DNA of 64,000 nt, from the NCBI RefSeq assembly GCF_025997995.1, contig NZ_AP026683.1:1488501-1552500 (forward strand). Reading direction: 5' to 3'. Below, in pieces: positions 33,671 to 43,570 of this stretch. The translations under genes and the position numbers were made by a program. Every line of letters starts with the position of its first letter. Position 1 is the stretch's first letter. A model generated the notes under the pieces. The model made no database searches. It was not told the DNA's origin and was given only the letters and a program-made list of their open reading frames with translations. The DNA comes from Sediminibacterium sp. TEGAF015 (GTDB lineage Bacteria > Bacteroidota > Bacteroidia > Chitinophagales > Chitinophagaceae).

Positions 33671-36600
33671 TTAGAATGATACCTTAACGTTAACTCCAAT
33701 GGTTCTTGCACCTGGCATCTGACCATCTTCCCCTTGAACACCACTGATTTCAGAAGGATCAAAGTTCTTAGAGTCTCTGAAGATAAAGAACAAGTTACGT
33801 GCAGTTAAAGCAACTGAAGCACCTTGGATAGATTTACCAAACTTCCCTAGTTTTTGTGTTGGGATAGAGTAGCCTAAGCTAAACTCACGCAATTTTGCAT
33901 AAGACAATTTGTGTACAAATGGCTCAGCAATTTGCTGGAAGTAGAACTGGTGGAAATAATCGTAAGCATCTACATAGATGTCTACAGGAGTTCTTCCATC
34001 TCTAGCATCTACACCGGTTACATGAACACCACCGCCTGCAGAAACTGCATCACGGATTGGGTTACCCTTATCATTTAAACCACCTGTTTTATCTAACAAT
34101 CCAGAGAAAGTTCCCCACTGCTCAGATAGAGAGAAGAAACGTCCGCCAAATTGATAGTCAAATGTTAAACCAACATTGAAATTCTTGTAGCTGAAGAAGT
34201 TTTGTAAACCTCCAGTTAACTTAGGAACTACAGAACCCCAATCTTTGGTTGCATCTGCTTGGTACCAGCCTAAACCACCGCTGAATCCGTTGGTAGTAAT
34301 CAAGGGTTGGCCATCCGCATTACGCTTGATACCACCACCTCTTAACATACCCCACTGCTGACCCACAAAGTGGAAAGCACGGGCAAATCGAGTACCGAAT
34401 GAACCACCTGCTAAAGTATAGCTGGTTAAACCTGGAGCCAATGCTTTAACCTTGTTGTCTAACAAGTAAGCAGCAGTTGTATTTACAGTCCAGTTGAAGT
34501 TTTTCTTCTTCATGATGTCTACACCCAATTCCAATTCAAGACCTGAACGGCTAACCCATGCAGCATTGATTGTTTGAGAAGTAAAACCAGAAACACCAGA
34601 AACAGATACCGCTAGAGGCTCGTTCTTGTTGTTCTCGTTATAGTAAGTAAGATTCATACGAACCTTGTTCTTAGCAAAACGTAAATCTAAACCAGCTTCC
34701 CAAGTAGTAGTTAATGCACCACGAAGGCTTGCATCTGGAGAACCATCAGGCGTAGACATTAAGAAATTGCTACCCCATAATAATGGGTTTACAGAATAGT
34801 TCAAGTTCAAAGCATAAGGGTTTAAAGCCTTAGGCTTCTTACCCCAAGATCCAAACACTTTACCAAAGTTTAACCAAGGCAAAGCATTCTTTGTGAACTC
34901 AGAGAAAACGAAAGCACCACCTACTGAAGGAGACAACAAGGAATTGTTGCTGCTAGGTAAGGTAGAGAACCAGTCGTTACGTACTGCCCAAGTTAAGCTC
35001 AAGAACTTTCTATATTCCACATCACCGAATGCAAACAAAGAATTCGCTTGCTGATCAGCACGAGTGTTTGAAATAGTAGGGGTTGTCTTAGAGTTGCTGA
35101 TAGCATATAAACCAGGAACGTTTAAGCCGTTGTTGGTACTCATTGATACCGCTCTGTTACGGATATTCAAACGGTTCGCACCTACGTTCGCTGCAACTAC
35201 GAAATCACCGAATGTATTATTGTAAGACAAAATACCTTCAAAGTTCCATTCGTTGTTGATGGTATTGCTGGTTCCATAAGAAGCCAACACACCAGTTTGT
35301 CCACCAGAAGACTGTAAAATATTAGGGATAATGTTTTCCACGTTACCATTGAACTGATCCTTACGGATGCTACCCTTGAATTTCAAGTTTTTAGAAAACT
35401 TAACGGTTAAGTTAACGTCACCATACAAACGATCACGACGCTGTTTTAAGTCGATGTTTTCAAAATAAGTGAAAGGATTGTACCAGTAGTTACCTGCCCA
35501 AACACTGTTCTGAGGTGCTGCTGCACTCCAAGAACCTGGGTTTCTACGGAAGTTCCAAGAAGGAATGGTTCCGATGGGAGTTCTAATAGAAGACAATTCT
35601 TTTAAGATATTAATGTCCAAATCTCTGTGGAACCACTGACTAAAGTTACCAGATGAGTTGTTGGCATATCCGTCAGAAAAATCACCACTGATAATCTGAT
35701 TGGTGTACGTTAAGTTAGCACCAATTGTAAAGATGCTACCCAAATCCATTGAGAAGTTCGCATTTAAGTTATGTCTTAAGCTCTTAGAATTAGGCAACAT
35801 ACCTTTAATATTCTGATTGGTATAAGACACTCTTAAGCTTTGACCTGCTCCATTATTTTGAGAGAAGCTTACATTGGTATTGGCTGTAACACCGGTATTC
35901 CAGAAATCTCTGGCGTTGTTAGGCTGCGCTGTAAAGCTGGCAGTCTTACCAGATCTTGAATGACCTGGGATGAAAGCATACCAAGGAATATACTCAGATC
36001 CATCAATTTTAGGACCCCAAGAAGCATCATCAGTAAAGTCACGGTAACGCTTACCATTCAACGCTTGCCATTCTGCAGGCATAGTTGGGTTGTAGGTAAA
36101 AGTTAACCAACCACCATCACCTCCACCATAATCATTCTGGTATCTTGGCATGAAAGAAGCCTTATCAAATGTAGTAGACTGATTTACTTCTACACCAATA
36201 CCCTTGCCTTTTCTACCTTTCTTAGTAGTTACAACAATAGCACCGTTACCAGCACGGCTACCAAACAAAGCAGTAGCGTTCGCACCTTTTAGTACAGTAA
36301 GATCTTCTACGTCATCTGGGTTGATATCGAAAGAGTTAGTGATGGTACCGTCTACAACGTAGATAGCGCCCTGATCAGACAATGATCCACCACCTCTGAT
36401 ACGAAGGAAACCCTGATCGTTCAACTTAGCGGAAGACTGACCTCTAAACTGAACACCCGCTACCTTACCTGCCAATGCATTGTTCAGGTTTGGCTGACGA
36501 ATCACGTTCAAAGCCTCTGAGTTAATTACTTGAGAACTAAAAGGAGTTGTTCTCTGTGACTTTTTAACGCCGAAAGCGCTTGTTACAAATACCTCTTCCA

Positions 36601-36892
36601 GCTCTCCGGCTACAGTAGCTATTTTAACATTTTGGAATCCGGTAGTAGCTGCAAATTCAAAAGGCGTGTGCCCTACTGCGGTTACCACAACAATTGCACC
36701 CTGCTTCACTTTAAAGCTGAATTTACCCAGCTCATCGGCACGAGTGATGTTTTTTGTGCCTTTTTCCTGCACGGTTGCGTTAGGCACTGGACCGCGATCA
36801 TCGGCCACCTGCCCCTGCACAAGAACTGTTTGAGCGAAAGTTGCTATGCTAAATAGCAACGAAGCCGCCAACAGTGTCAGACTTTTTCTCAT
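33671..36892 (-). CDS. SusC/RagA TonB-linked outer membrane channel
   Basis: 1073 residues. Signal peptide ending FAQ, a carboxypeptidase-like regulatory domain (about 24-100), plug domain with LNNALAGKVAGVQFRG, LRIRGGGSLSDQG and VVDGTITNSFDINPDD, ALFGSRAGNGAIVVTTKKG, then the 22-strand barrel ending VNVKVSF. First gene of the SusCD pair. A 19-base palindrome lies 26 bases upstream of the start. Confidence 0.97.
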   Translation of the reverse strand: MRKSLTLLAASLLFSIATFAQTVLVQGQVADDRGPVPNATVQEKGTKNITRADELGKFSFKVKQGAIVVVTAVGHTPFEFAATTGFQNVKIATVAGELEEVFVTSAFGVKKSQRTTPFSSQVINSEALNVIRQPNLNNALAGKVAGVQFRGQSSAKLNDQGFLRIRGGGSLSDQGAIYVVDGTITNSFDINPDDVEDLTVLKGANATALFGSRAGNGAIVVTTKKGRKGKGIGVEVNQSTTFDKASFMPRYQNDYGGGDGGWLTFTYNPTMPAEWQALNGKRYRDFTDDASWGPKIDGSEYIPWYAFIPGHSRSGKTASFTAQPNNARDFWNTGVTANTNVSFSQNNGAGQSLRVSYTNQNIKGMLPNSKSLRHNLNANFSMDLGSIFTIGANLTYTNQIISGDFSDGYANNSSGNFSQWFHRDLDINILKELSSIRTPIGTIPSWNFRRNPGSWSAAAPQNSVWAGNYWYNPFTYFENIDLKQRRDRLYGDVNLTVKFSKNLKFKGSIRKDQFNGNVENIIPNILQSSGGQTGVLASYGTSNTINNEWNFEGILSYNNTFGDFVVAANVGANRLNIRNRAVSMSTNNGLNVPGLYAISNSKTTPTISNTRADQQANSLFAFGDVEYRKFLSLTWAVRNDWFSTLPSSNNSLLSPSVGGAFVFSEFTKNALPWLNFGKVFGSWGKKPKALNPYALNLNYSVNPLLWGSNFLMSTPDGSPDASLRGALTTTWEAGLDLRFAKNKVRMNLTYYNENNKNEPLAVSVSGVSGFTSQTINAAWVSRSGLELELGVDIMKKKNFNWTVNTTAAYLLDNKVKALAPGLTSYTLAGGSFGTRFARAFHFVGQQWGMLRGGGIKRNADGQPLITTNGFSGGLGWYQADATKDWGSVVPKLTGGLQNFFSYKNFNVGLTFDYQFGGRFFSLSEQWGTFSGLLDKTGGLNDKGNPIRDAVSAGGGVHVTGVDARDGRTPVDIYVDAYDYFHQFYFQQIAEPFVHKLSYAKLREFSLGYSIPTQKLGKFGKSIQGASVALTARNLFFIFRDSKNFDPSEISGVQGEDGQMPGARTIGVNVKVSF

Positions 36893-36917
36893 GTGTTACA
36901 TTTTAGATTTAGAAAAA

Positions 36918-36936
36918 TTGTTAAAATTTTTAACAA
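36918..36936. promoter_or_regulatory. Perfect palindrome before susC
   Basis: TTGTTAAAATTTTTAACAA: 9-bp arms and a single central T, 25 bases before the susC start. Could be an operator or a 5' leader hairpin; no regulator gene is adjacent. Confidence 0.5.
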
Positions 36937-37026
36937 TACTGCTAATATAGAAAAATTTCTAACACTACCATCTATAAAAATTATCTTTTTCTTAATATAA
37001 CTGAATTTTAATCATCGTTGCATTTT

Positions 37027-37059
37027 TTTGACCGTTCCTCCTTAAAATCGGTAATTTTG
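37027..37059 (+). promoter_or_regulatory. Bacteroidota promoter of folD
   Basis: TTTG at 37027, 21 bases, then TAATTTTG at 37052-37059: an exact -33/-7 pair. Only four bases separate it from the ATG at 37064, so the transcript would be leaderless or nearly so. Confidence 0.7.
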
Positions 37060-37063
37060 CGCC

Positions 37064-37942
37064 ATGTTAGTACTAGATGGCAAGCTGGCTTCGGCAGCTG
37101 TAAAAGAAAATCTGAAGAAAAAGACCGCTGAATTACGTGAAAAAGGCCTACCCGCCCCTCATTTGGCAGCTATATTGGTGGGGAACAATGGCGCCAGCGA
37201 GACCTATGTGGCCAGCAAAGTAAAAAACTGTGAAGAGACGGGATTTGAGTCAACTTTGATCCGCCTGCCAGAAGATTGCACAGAAACTGTACTATTAGAT
37301 ACGATACAATCCCTTAACCAAGACCCCAATATTGACGGGATATTAGTGCAATTGCCACTACCCAAGCATATTAGTGAAGAAAAAGTGATAGAAACCATTG
37401 ATCCCCGTAAAGACGTGGATGGGTTTCATCCCAGCAATATCGGTCGTTTGGTGCAAGGCCTACCTACTTTTATTCCTGCCACTCCTTATGGTATATTATT
37501 AATGCTAGAACATTTTAATATTCCTACAAAAGGAAAACATGCGGTGGTGATTGGTCGCAGTAATATTGTGGGCAGACCCATGAGCATACTATTAAGTAGC
37601 AACATACCGCAAGGCAATTGTACGGTAACCCTTTGCCATTCGCATACACCCAACCTAAAAGAAATCTGTCAACAGGCAGATATATTGGTGGCTGCTTTGG
37701 GTAAACCAGAATTTGTTACCCCTGATATGGTAAAACCCGGAGCAGTAATTATAGATGTGGGTATTACCCGTGTTGAAGACGCAACTGCTAAAAAGGGTTT
37801 TAGAATCAAAGGTGATGTGAACTACACTGCTGTGTCCGAAGTAGCCAGTGCTATCACACCTGTACCAGGTGGCGTGGGATTAATGACTATTGCAGGATTA
37901 TTAAAGAATACTTTACAGGCTTACTTAAATAACAGAGGATAA
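37064..37942 (+). CDS. folD: Methylenetetrahydrofolate dehydrogenase/cyclohydrolase
   Basis: 292 residues. Catalytic Lys in YVASKVKNCEE, substrate motifs ILVQLPLPKH and DVDGFHPSNIGRL, NADP site GRSNIVGRPM, C-terminal PVPGGVGLMTI. Interconverts 5,10-methylene- and 10-formyl-tetrahydrofolate. Stop overlaps the queE start by one base (TAATG). Confidence 0.98.
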   Translation: MLVLDGKLASAAVKENLKKKTAELREKGLPAPHLAAILVGNNGASETYVASKVKNCEETGFESTLIRLPEDCTETVLLDTIQSLNQDPNIDGILVQLPLPKHISEEKVIETIDPRKDVDGFHPSNIGRLVQGLPTFIPATPYGILLMLEHFNIPTKGKHAVVIGRSNIVGRPMSILLSSNIPQGNCTVTLCHSHTPNLKEICQQADILVAALGKPEFVTPDMVKPGAVIIDVGITRVEDATAKKGFRIKGDVNYTAVSEVASAITPVPGGVGLMTIAGLLKNTLQAYLNNRG

Positions 37943-38556
37943 TGCAATTACCCGTTGGATCAAAACTGCCGGTTATGGAAGCCTTCTACACTTTGCAGGG
38001 AGAGGGTGCACATCAGGGTCGCGCTGCCTATTTTATTCGGTTGGGCGGATGCGATGTAGGCTGTGTTTGGTGCGACGTAAAAGAAAGCTGGGATGCTAGT
38101 AAACATCCAGTGATTGCTGTTGAGGAAATTGTGGCTAAAGCCAGTGCGTATCCTGGAAGACTTGCTGTGATAACTGGTGGTGAGCCATTGTTACACAACC
38201 TAGATCTGTTAACAGAAGCCCTGCATAAACAAGGCTTCGAAACCAATATGGAAACATCTGGTTCCTCCCCATTAAGTGGACATTGGGATTGGATTTGTTT
38301 ATCTCCGAAAAAATTCAAAGCGCCCCTTACTGAAGTCATTGAAAAAGCCAATGAATTGAAAGTGGTTATTTTTAATAAACATGATTTCAAGTGGGCCGAA
38401 ACCTACGCTGCACAAGTGCCTTCAAATTGTTTGTTGTACCTGCAACCTGAATGGGATAAAGCTAGTGAAATGACGCCTTTGATTTTGGAGTATATCAAAG
38501 AAAATCCGCAATGGCGTTTAAGTTTGCAGGTGCACAAGTATTTGAACATTCCATAG
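37942..38556 (+). CDS. queE: 7-carboxy-7-deazaguanine synthase (radical SAM)
   Basis: 204 residues. FYTLQGEGAHQGRAAYFIRLGGCDVGCVWCD holds the CxxxCxxC radical-SAM site; TGGEPLLH follows, and ETSG. Makes the CDG precursor for queuosine. No other que or DNA-deazaguanine (dpd) genes are near, so tRNA queuosine is the likely path. Coupled to folD, its one-carbon neighbour. Confidence 0.95.
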   Translation: MQLPVGSKLPVMEAFYTLQGEGAHQGRAAYFIRLGGCDVGCVWCDVKESWDASKHPVIAVEEIVAKASAYPGRLAVITGGEPLLHNLDLLTEALHKQGFETNMETSGSSPLSGHWDWICLSPKKFKAPLTEVIEKANELKVVIFNKHDFKWAETYAAQVPSNCLLYLQPEWDKASEMTPLILEYIKENPQWRLSLQVHKYLNIP

Positions 38557-38673
38557 TTGCTATAGATTTGATTTGTCAGCTGAATGTAAAAAAGAATTAG
38601 CTAAATAGCGTTCTACAGTTCTGTGACAAATCACCAGCACAGCCAATGCAAATTTGCACTTTAATAAGTGCGT

Positions 38674-40785
38674 ATGACGAAGCAGTTTTGGGTTTCTATT
38701 AGTATTGGATTTTTAACAGGATTTTTTACACAATCCCTTTCTGCACAAAATATTGCTGCTCCACAAAAAGATACTTTATTGGGGGAGAATGCCATTACTG
38801 TTTTTACCGCTACCAAAACAGAAAGAAAGCTAACCAACGTTGCTGTTCCTGTTCAAATCATTTCTCAAAAAACCATTCAACAAGCTGGCTCTCTTCGTTT
38901 ATCAGATATTCTTGCAGAACAAACTGGATTATTCATGACGAATGGATTCGGTACCGGTGTAAGCATGCAGGGATTGAATCCGGATTATACCTTGATTCTG
39001 ATAGATGGAGAGCCCCTGATAGGCAGACTGAGTGGTGTGCTCGATTTAAAAAGAATTGCAGTAGGCAATATTAAACAGATTGAAATTGTGAGAGGGCCTT
39101 CTTCTAGTTTGTATGGCAGCGAAGCCATGGCTGGTGTTATCAATATTATTACAGACAAATCCAAAATCAATACGCTGGGATTGACTGCCAGATATGGCAC
39201 TTACAATACCGCTGATGTTGGTTTAAAAGGAAGTGTAAGAAGCAATCGCATCAATTACCAGGGATTTGGAAACTTTTACAGAACGGATGGATTCAGTATT
39301 CGCCCGAACAGTAGAGAAAGAAGTATTGCTCCCATTGAAAGAATTACCCAGCAACATCAGTTGGGTTATCGAATCAGTGACCGCACGCAAGTGAGTGTTT
39401 CTTTCAGATTGAATAATGAAACCATTCAAAACAATATTACTGTTACCAACAATGGTAATTCCATTAACTCTGTTGGCTACGAAAAAAACAATGACCTGAA
39501 TGCAACTGTTCAACTGTCCCATAAGTTCAATGAAAAAGTAAAAAATACCACACGTGCTTATGGTACTTATTTTAAAGGTATTCAGGACCTGGTTACCGAC
39601 AATGGTGCACCTTATATTGATGAATTCAGACAAAGTTTCGGCAGAATTGAAAACCAGACCGACATTCAATTTAATGACCGTTTGGAAATGAATTTGGGTG
39701 GCGGATATATACATGAAACTGCTAGAAGTACTCGCTACGATAATAGCAGCAATGTTAAAACCAATCGAATAGGATATGCCTATATGCAAACAGAATGGAA
39801 AGCCAACAACCAATTAACGCTGATTGGAGGTGCCCGTTACGACCACAATGAATTGTTTGCTGCAGCATTTAGTCCGAAGCTTGCCTTACAATACAAACTC
39901 AATTCAAAGTTTTCGGTTAAAACCAGTGTAGGCAGGGGTTTTAAAGCACCCGACTTCAGACAATTGTATTTGAACTTTACCAATACTGCTGCCGGTAGCT
40001 ATAGTGTTTTCGGCTCCGTTGAAGCACAGAAAATAATTAATGAGCTCAACAGACTAGGACTGATCAGTAGCCTTGAACCTGCTTATTATGGCTTAAGCAC
40101 TTTAAAGCCTGAATTTTCTACTGGATTTAATTTGAGTTTACATTTTCAGGATGAAAAATGGTCTGTGAATGCAAACCTTTTCAGAAACAATATTGAAAAC
40201 TTAATTGATAGCAGACTGGTTGCCTACAGAATCGGAGGTGCACAAATTTTCAGTTACCTGAATGTAAAGAATGCTTTTACACAAGGAATAGAAACGGATG
40301 TTCAATACAAAGCCAGCAAGCATATTTATTTAACAGCAGGGTATCAGTTCTTACTTACAGGAGACCAGGCAGAGATTGATGCCATTAATGCCGGAAAAGT
40401 TTTTACCAGAGACCAGAATGGTTTCAGCAGAAGAATGAGCAGAAGTGAATATGTGGGATTACCCAACAGAAGCAAGCATATGGCCAACTTCAAAATAAGC
40501 TATAATAAGAATACCTTCTTTGCCAATACCCGCGTGATGTACAGAAGCAGATGGACTACTACAGATACAGACGGAAATGGTTTATTTAATTCCAATGATG
40601 CATTTGCAAAAGGCTATTTACAAATCAATGCATCTGCCGGATACAATTTTAACAAAGGGCTTAGCGTACAGGCAGGCACAGATAATGTACTCAACTATAC
40701 CGACGTAATTAATCTTCCCAATTTACCCGGTAGAACTTTTTATATCACAATGTCTTATCAATTTTTTAATAAAAACCCTAAATAA
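38674..40785 (+). CDS. TonB-dependent receptor, HmuR-like
   Basis: 703 residues from the ATG at 38674. Signal peptide ends SLSAQN; plug domain about 45-155 with SLRLSDILAEQTG, MQGLNPDYTLILIDGEPL and RGPSSSLYGSEAMAGVINI; barrel contains GRGFKAPDFRQLYLNFTN, close to the HmuR-type haem receptor signature. Ends in an aromatic residue series MSYQFFNK. Its stop overlaps the start of a HmuY-like lipoprotein by one base, supporting haem uptake. Confidence 0.88.
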   Translation: MTKQFWVSISIGFLTGFFTQSLSAQNIAAPQKDTLLGENAITVFTATKTERKLTNVAVPVQIISQKTIQQAGSLRLSDILAEQTGLFMTNGFGTGVSMQGLNPDYTLILIDGEPLIGRLSGVLDLKRIAVGNIKQIEIVRGPSSSLYGSEAMAGVINIITDKSKINTLGLTARYGTYNTADVGLKGSVRSNRINYQGFGNFYRTDGFSIRPNSRERSIAPIERITQQHQLGYRISDRTQVSVSFRLNNETIQNNITVTNNGNSINSVGYEKNNDLNATVQLSHKFNEKVKNTTRAYGTYFKGIQDLVTDNGAPYIDEFRQSFGRIENQTDIQFNDRLEMNLGGGYIHETARSTRYDNSSNVKTNRIGYAYMQTEWKANNQLTLIGGARYDHNELFAAAFSPKLALQYKLNSKFSVKTSVGRGFKAPDFRQLYLNFTNTAAGSYSVFGSVEAQKIINELNRLGLISSLEPAYYGLSTLKPEFSTGFNLSLHFQDEKWSVNANLFRNNIENLIDSRLVAYRIGGAQIFSYLNVKNAFTQGIETDVQYKASKHIYLTAGYQFLLTGDQAEIDAINAGKVFTRDQNGFSRRMSRSEYVGLPNRSKHMANFKISYNKNTFFANTRVMYRSRWTTTDTDGNGLFNSNDAFAKGYLQINASAGYNFNKGLSVQAGTDNVLNYTDVINLPNLPGRTFYITMSYQFFNKNPK

Positions 40786-41444
40786 TGAGCAAGATGAAAA
40801 AGATGATTTTAGTGTTAGGCATGGCAATTGTATTTGTAGCGTGTTCTAAAGAGAACAATGGAGGAACAACTAATGTAGTTTCTACTGTAACTGTTAAAGA
40901 TTTACCTGCTGATACCATTATCGGTATTACACCCGGTGCTCCTCCAACAGGTGGATTTCCTTATGGGGCAGGTCGCTTTACTTTCTTTAGTTTGGAATCA
41001 AACAAAATTGTTCCTGCTTCTGATAGTGCCAGCAACAAATGGGATTTAGCTTTCAAAGGAACTACCATTGCTACCAACAGCGGAAACAGTGGTCCTGGTG
41101 GAGCAGGTGCGTTTGTTTTCGTGGGTCTATTTGATGACTTAAAAACCATCCCTGCAGATTCTTCCTTCAGAATTGACAATGCTCCTACCGCTTTTGCTAT
41201 TCCAACCGGAAGTAACAGAGCTTGGTACGCTTATGATGGAATCAATCAGTTGGTAAACCCAATCCCTGGAAGAGTATTGGTAATCAGAACGGCTAGCGGT
41301 AAATATGCCAAAGTTGAAATTCTGAATTACTACAAAGGAGGTGTTACGCCTGCCACTACTGCTCCTGATGCGGTTAAACTAAGCACTCAACGTTATTATA
41401 CTTTCCGTTATACTTTCCAGCCTAACGGTACCAAAACTTTCTAA
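40785..41444 (+). CDS. HmuY-family haem-binding lipoprotein
   Basis: 219 residues. Lipobox VACS near Cys20. Body WDLAFKGTTIATNSGNSGPG, GRVLVIRTASGKYAKVEILNYY and the repeated YYTFRYTFQ beta end match HmuY proteins, which bind haem outside the cell and hand it to the receptor. Axial His residues of P. gingivalis HmuY are not evident, as in many homologues. Directly coupled to the receptor gene; a terminator follows. Confidence 0.85.
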   Translation: MSKMKKMILVLGMAIVFVACSKENNGGTTNVVSTVTVKDLPADTIIGITPGAPPTGGFPYGAGRFTFFSLESNKIVPASDSASNKWDLAFKGTTIATNSGNSGPGGAGAFVFVGLFDDLKTIPADSSFRIDNAPTAFAIPTGSNRAWYAYDGINQLVNPIPGRVLVIRTASGKYAKVEILNYYKGGVTPATTAPDAVKLSTQRYYTFRYTFQPNGTKTF

Positions 41445-41470
41445 AGCAAGGTTGATAAAATCCAATTCCT

Positions 41471-41496
41471 AACCCGGCCCAGTGCCGGGTTTTTTA
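41471..41496 (+). terminator. Terminator of the haem-uptake pair
   Basis: AACCCGGC-CCAGT-GCCGGGTT followed by TTTTT. Confidence 0.9.
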
Positions 41497-41598
41497 TTTC
41501 GGCAATAGGATATGCCATATGATGGATGCTGAAAATTTTAACAGCAATGAAAATGAAATTAACAAAGTAACTCCTGATTTTTCACGAACTTGTTCCCG

Positions 41599-43515
41599 AT
41601 GAAAAAATGGTTTTGCTTTCTATTATTATCTGCCGGCAGTTATGTTGTTGCAGCACAATCTTATAACCCGGATAAGGTGAATAAAAAAGCTATGGCCTTG
41701 TACGATAAAGCCATTGGCTTATTGAAAGAAGACGCATTAAAAGATGCCGTTCCTGTTTTACTGGAAAGCATTCAGGCAGACAAAAATTTTGCGGATGCGT
41801 ATCTATCACTGGCTGGCGTATTCGGCGAATTGAAACAATACAAACGCTCTCTGCAATTTTACGAATTGGGCAGAGCCATTGATACTGTATACTTTCAGCC
41901 TTATCTGCTTCCCTACTCTATCAACCTTGCCGGTGACGGGCAATTTGATGCGGCATTAAAAGCAGTGAATCAATTTCTGCAAAATCCCAAACTGAACGAT
42001 AGAAGCATCCGAAGTGCAGCCTATAGAAAAAAAACATACCTGTTTGCTATCGATTATGCAAACCAACACGCAACTGATTCAGGCTATACATTCATGCCAG
42101 AAAATTTAGGAGACAGTGTCAACTCTACTTCTTCTGAATATTATCCATCGGTTACTGTTACCGACAGTTTACTGGTGTTTACCCGAAGAGGAAAATTCAT
42201 GCGCGAAGATTTTTACTCGAGCACCATCTTAGGAAAGCAGTTTTCAAAATCGGTTCCCATTGGAGGCAGTATCAATGAAGAAGCGCAGAAGGGAGCCATC
42301 ACTGTTTCACAAGATGGAGAATGGATGTTGTTTACTGGAAGATTCACAGAGAGAGGATACGATCATTTTGATTTATACATTTCCTATTATACGCCGGATG
42401 GATGGAGTGAGCCCGAAAACCTGGGACCTGCCATAAACACAGAATTCTGGGAGAGTGCACCCAGCTTAAGCCCCGATAAAAGAATTTTATATTTCAGCAG
42501 TACAAGGCCTGGAGGCTACGGTGGTAGAGATCTTTATTACAGCGAAAGACTACCCAATGGCAAGTGGGCTCCTGCAAAAAATATGGGACCATATATTAAT
42601 TCTGCAGGAGACGATCAGGCACCCTTTATTCATGCAGACAATCAAACTTTGTATTTTACCTCTGATGGATTGCCCGGTTATGGAGGTGCTGATTTATTTG
42701 TTACAAGAAAAAATAAAGACGGAGAATGGGGCATTCCGGAGAACCTGGGCTATCCTATTAATACCATAGAGAACGAAGGGAGCATGGCTGTTTCTGCAGA
42801 CGGACTGACCGCCTATTATTCCAGCGATCGTTTTGATAGCAGAGGAGAATTGGATTTGTATCGCTTCCCTTTAAAAGAAAAAATCAGACCCATCCGAACC
42901 CTTTACTTGAAAGGAATTGTATCAGATAAAATCACTGGCAAAAAATTGCCTTCGCTGGTTGAGTTGATCGAAAACAAAGAGCGGGTGGTGCTAATGAAAA
43001 TTCAGACGGATGAAACAGGTGGTTATTTTGTAACCCTGCCTGTTGGCAAAGACTATACCTTATCTGTTAATAGAAAAGGATATCTACCTTATAGTGCTCA
43101 ATATTCACTAGCCAACAAAGAAGCAGATAGCGTTTATGTTCAGAACATTGCACTGGAGCCCATTCAATTGCATGCGGTGTTTACTTTTAAGAATATTGAA
43201 TTTGCTACCAATGCTTTTGCTTTACCTGAAACAGCACCTATTGAATTAGATAAATTGGTGAACCTGCTGAATGAGAATCCCTCCTTACAAGTTGAAATAA
43301 GTGGGCACACCGATAATACAGGCAAAGAGCAAGACAATATTTCACTTTCAAAAAACAGGGCATTGGCCATTGTGCATTATATACAGTCTAAAGGAATTGC
43401 AGCTCAAAGACTCACGCACAAAGGCTATGGTAGCAGCAAACCCATTGCAGGCAACGATACTCCGGAAGGAAGGGCTAAAAACAGAAGAACTTCCGTTGAA
43501 ATAACCGGACTATAA
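41599..43515 (+). CDS. PorE-like TPR/beta-propeller/OmpA protein
   Basis: 638 residues from the ATG at 41599. Domains: signal peptide ending AAQ, TPR repeats (about 25-140), PD40 beta-propeller blades with repeated SPDKRILYFSSxRPGG-type motifs (about 170-430), a carboxypeptidase-regulatory domain (about 440-510), and an OmpA peptidoglycan-binding domain with VEISGHTDNTG and NRALAIVHYI. This order is that of PorE of the T9SS, which anchors the machinery to peptidoglycan. Paralogues with other roles exist in Bacteroidota. The two T9SS substrates at 50-55 kb fit. Confidence 0.82.
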   Translation: MKKWFCFLLLSAGSYVVAAQSYNPDKVNKKAMALYDKAIGLLKEDALKDAVPVLLESIQADKNFADAYLSLAGVFGELKQYKRSLQFYELGRAIDTVYFQPYLLPYSINLAGDGQFDAALKAVNQFLQNPKLNDRSIRSAAYRKKTYLFAIDYANQHATDSGYTFMPENLGDSVNSTSSEYYPSVTVTDSLLVFTRRGKFMREDFYSSTILGKQFSKSVPIGGSINEEAQKGAITVSQDGEWMLFTGRFTERGYDHFDLYISYYTPDGWSEPENLGPAINTEFWESAPSLSPDKRILYFSSTRPGGYGGRDLYYSERLPNGKWAPAKNMGPYINSAGDDQAPFIHADNQTLYFTSDGLPGYGGADLFVTRKNKDGEWGIPENLGYPINTIENEGSMAVSADGLTAYYSSDRFDSRGELDLYRFPLKEKIRPIRTLYLKGIVSDKITGKKLPSLVELIENKERVVLMKIQTDETGGYFVTLPVGKDYTLSVNRKGYLPYSAQYSLANKEADSVYVQNIALEPIQLHAVFTFKNIEFATNAFALPETAPIELDKLVNLLNENPSLQVEISGHTDNTGKEQDNISLSKNRALAIVHYIQSKGIAAQRLTHKGYGSSKPIAGNDTPEGRAKNRRTSVEITGL

Positions 43516-43570
43516 AGTAGAAATACCTAACCTTTTTTCTGCGCAAGTTTTAGTTTTCGCAAAAGCGATT

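Noticed and set aside
37942..38556. queE as part of a deazaguanine DNA-modification system
   Set aside because: No dpdA, queC/queD or other partner is nearby; coupling to folD suggests ordinary queuosine synthesis.
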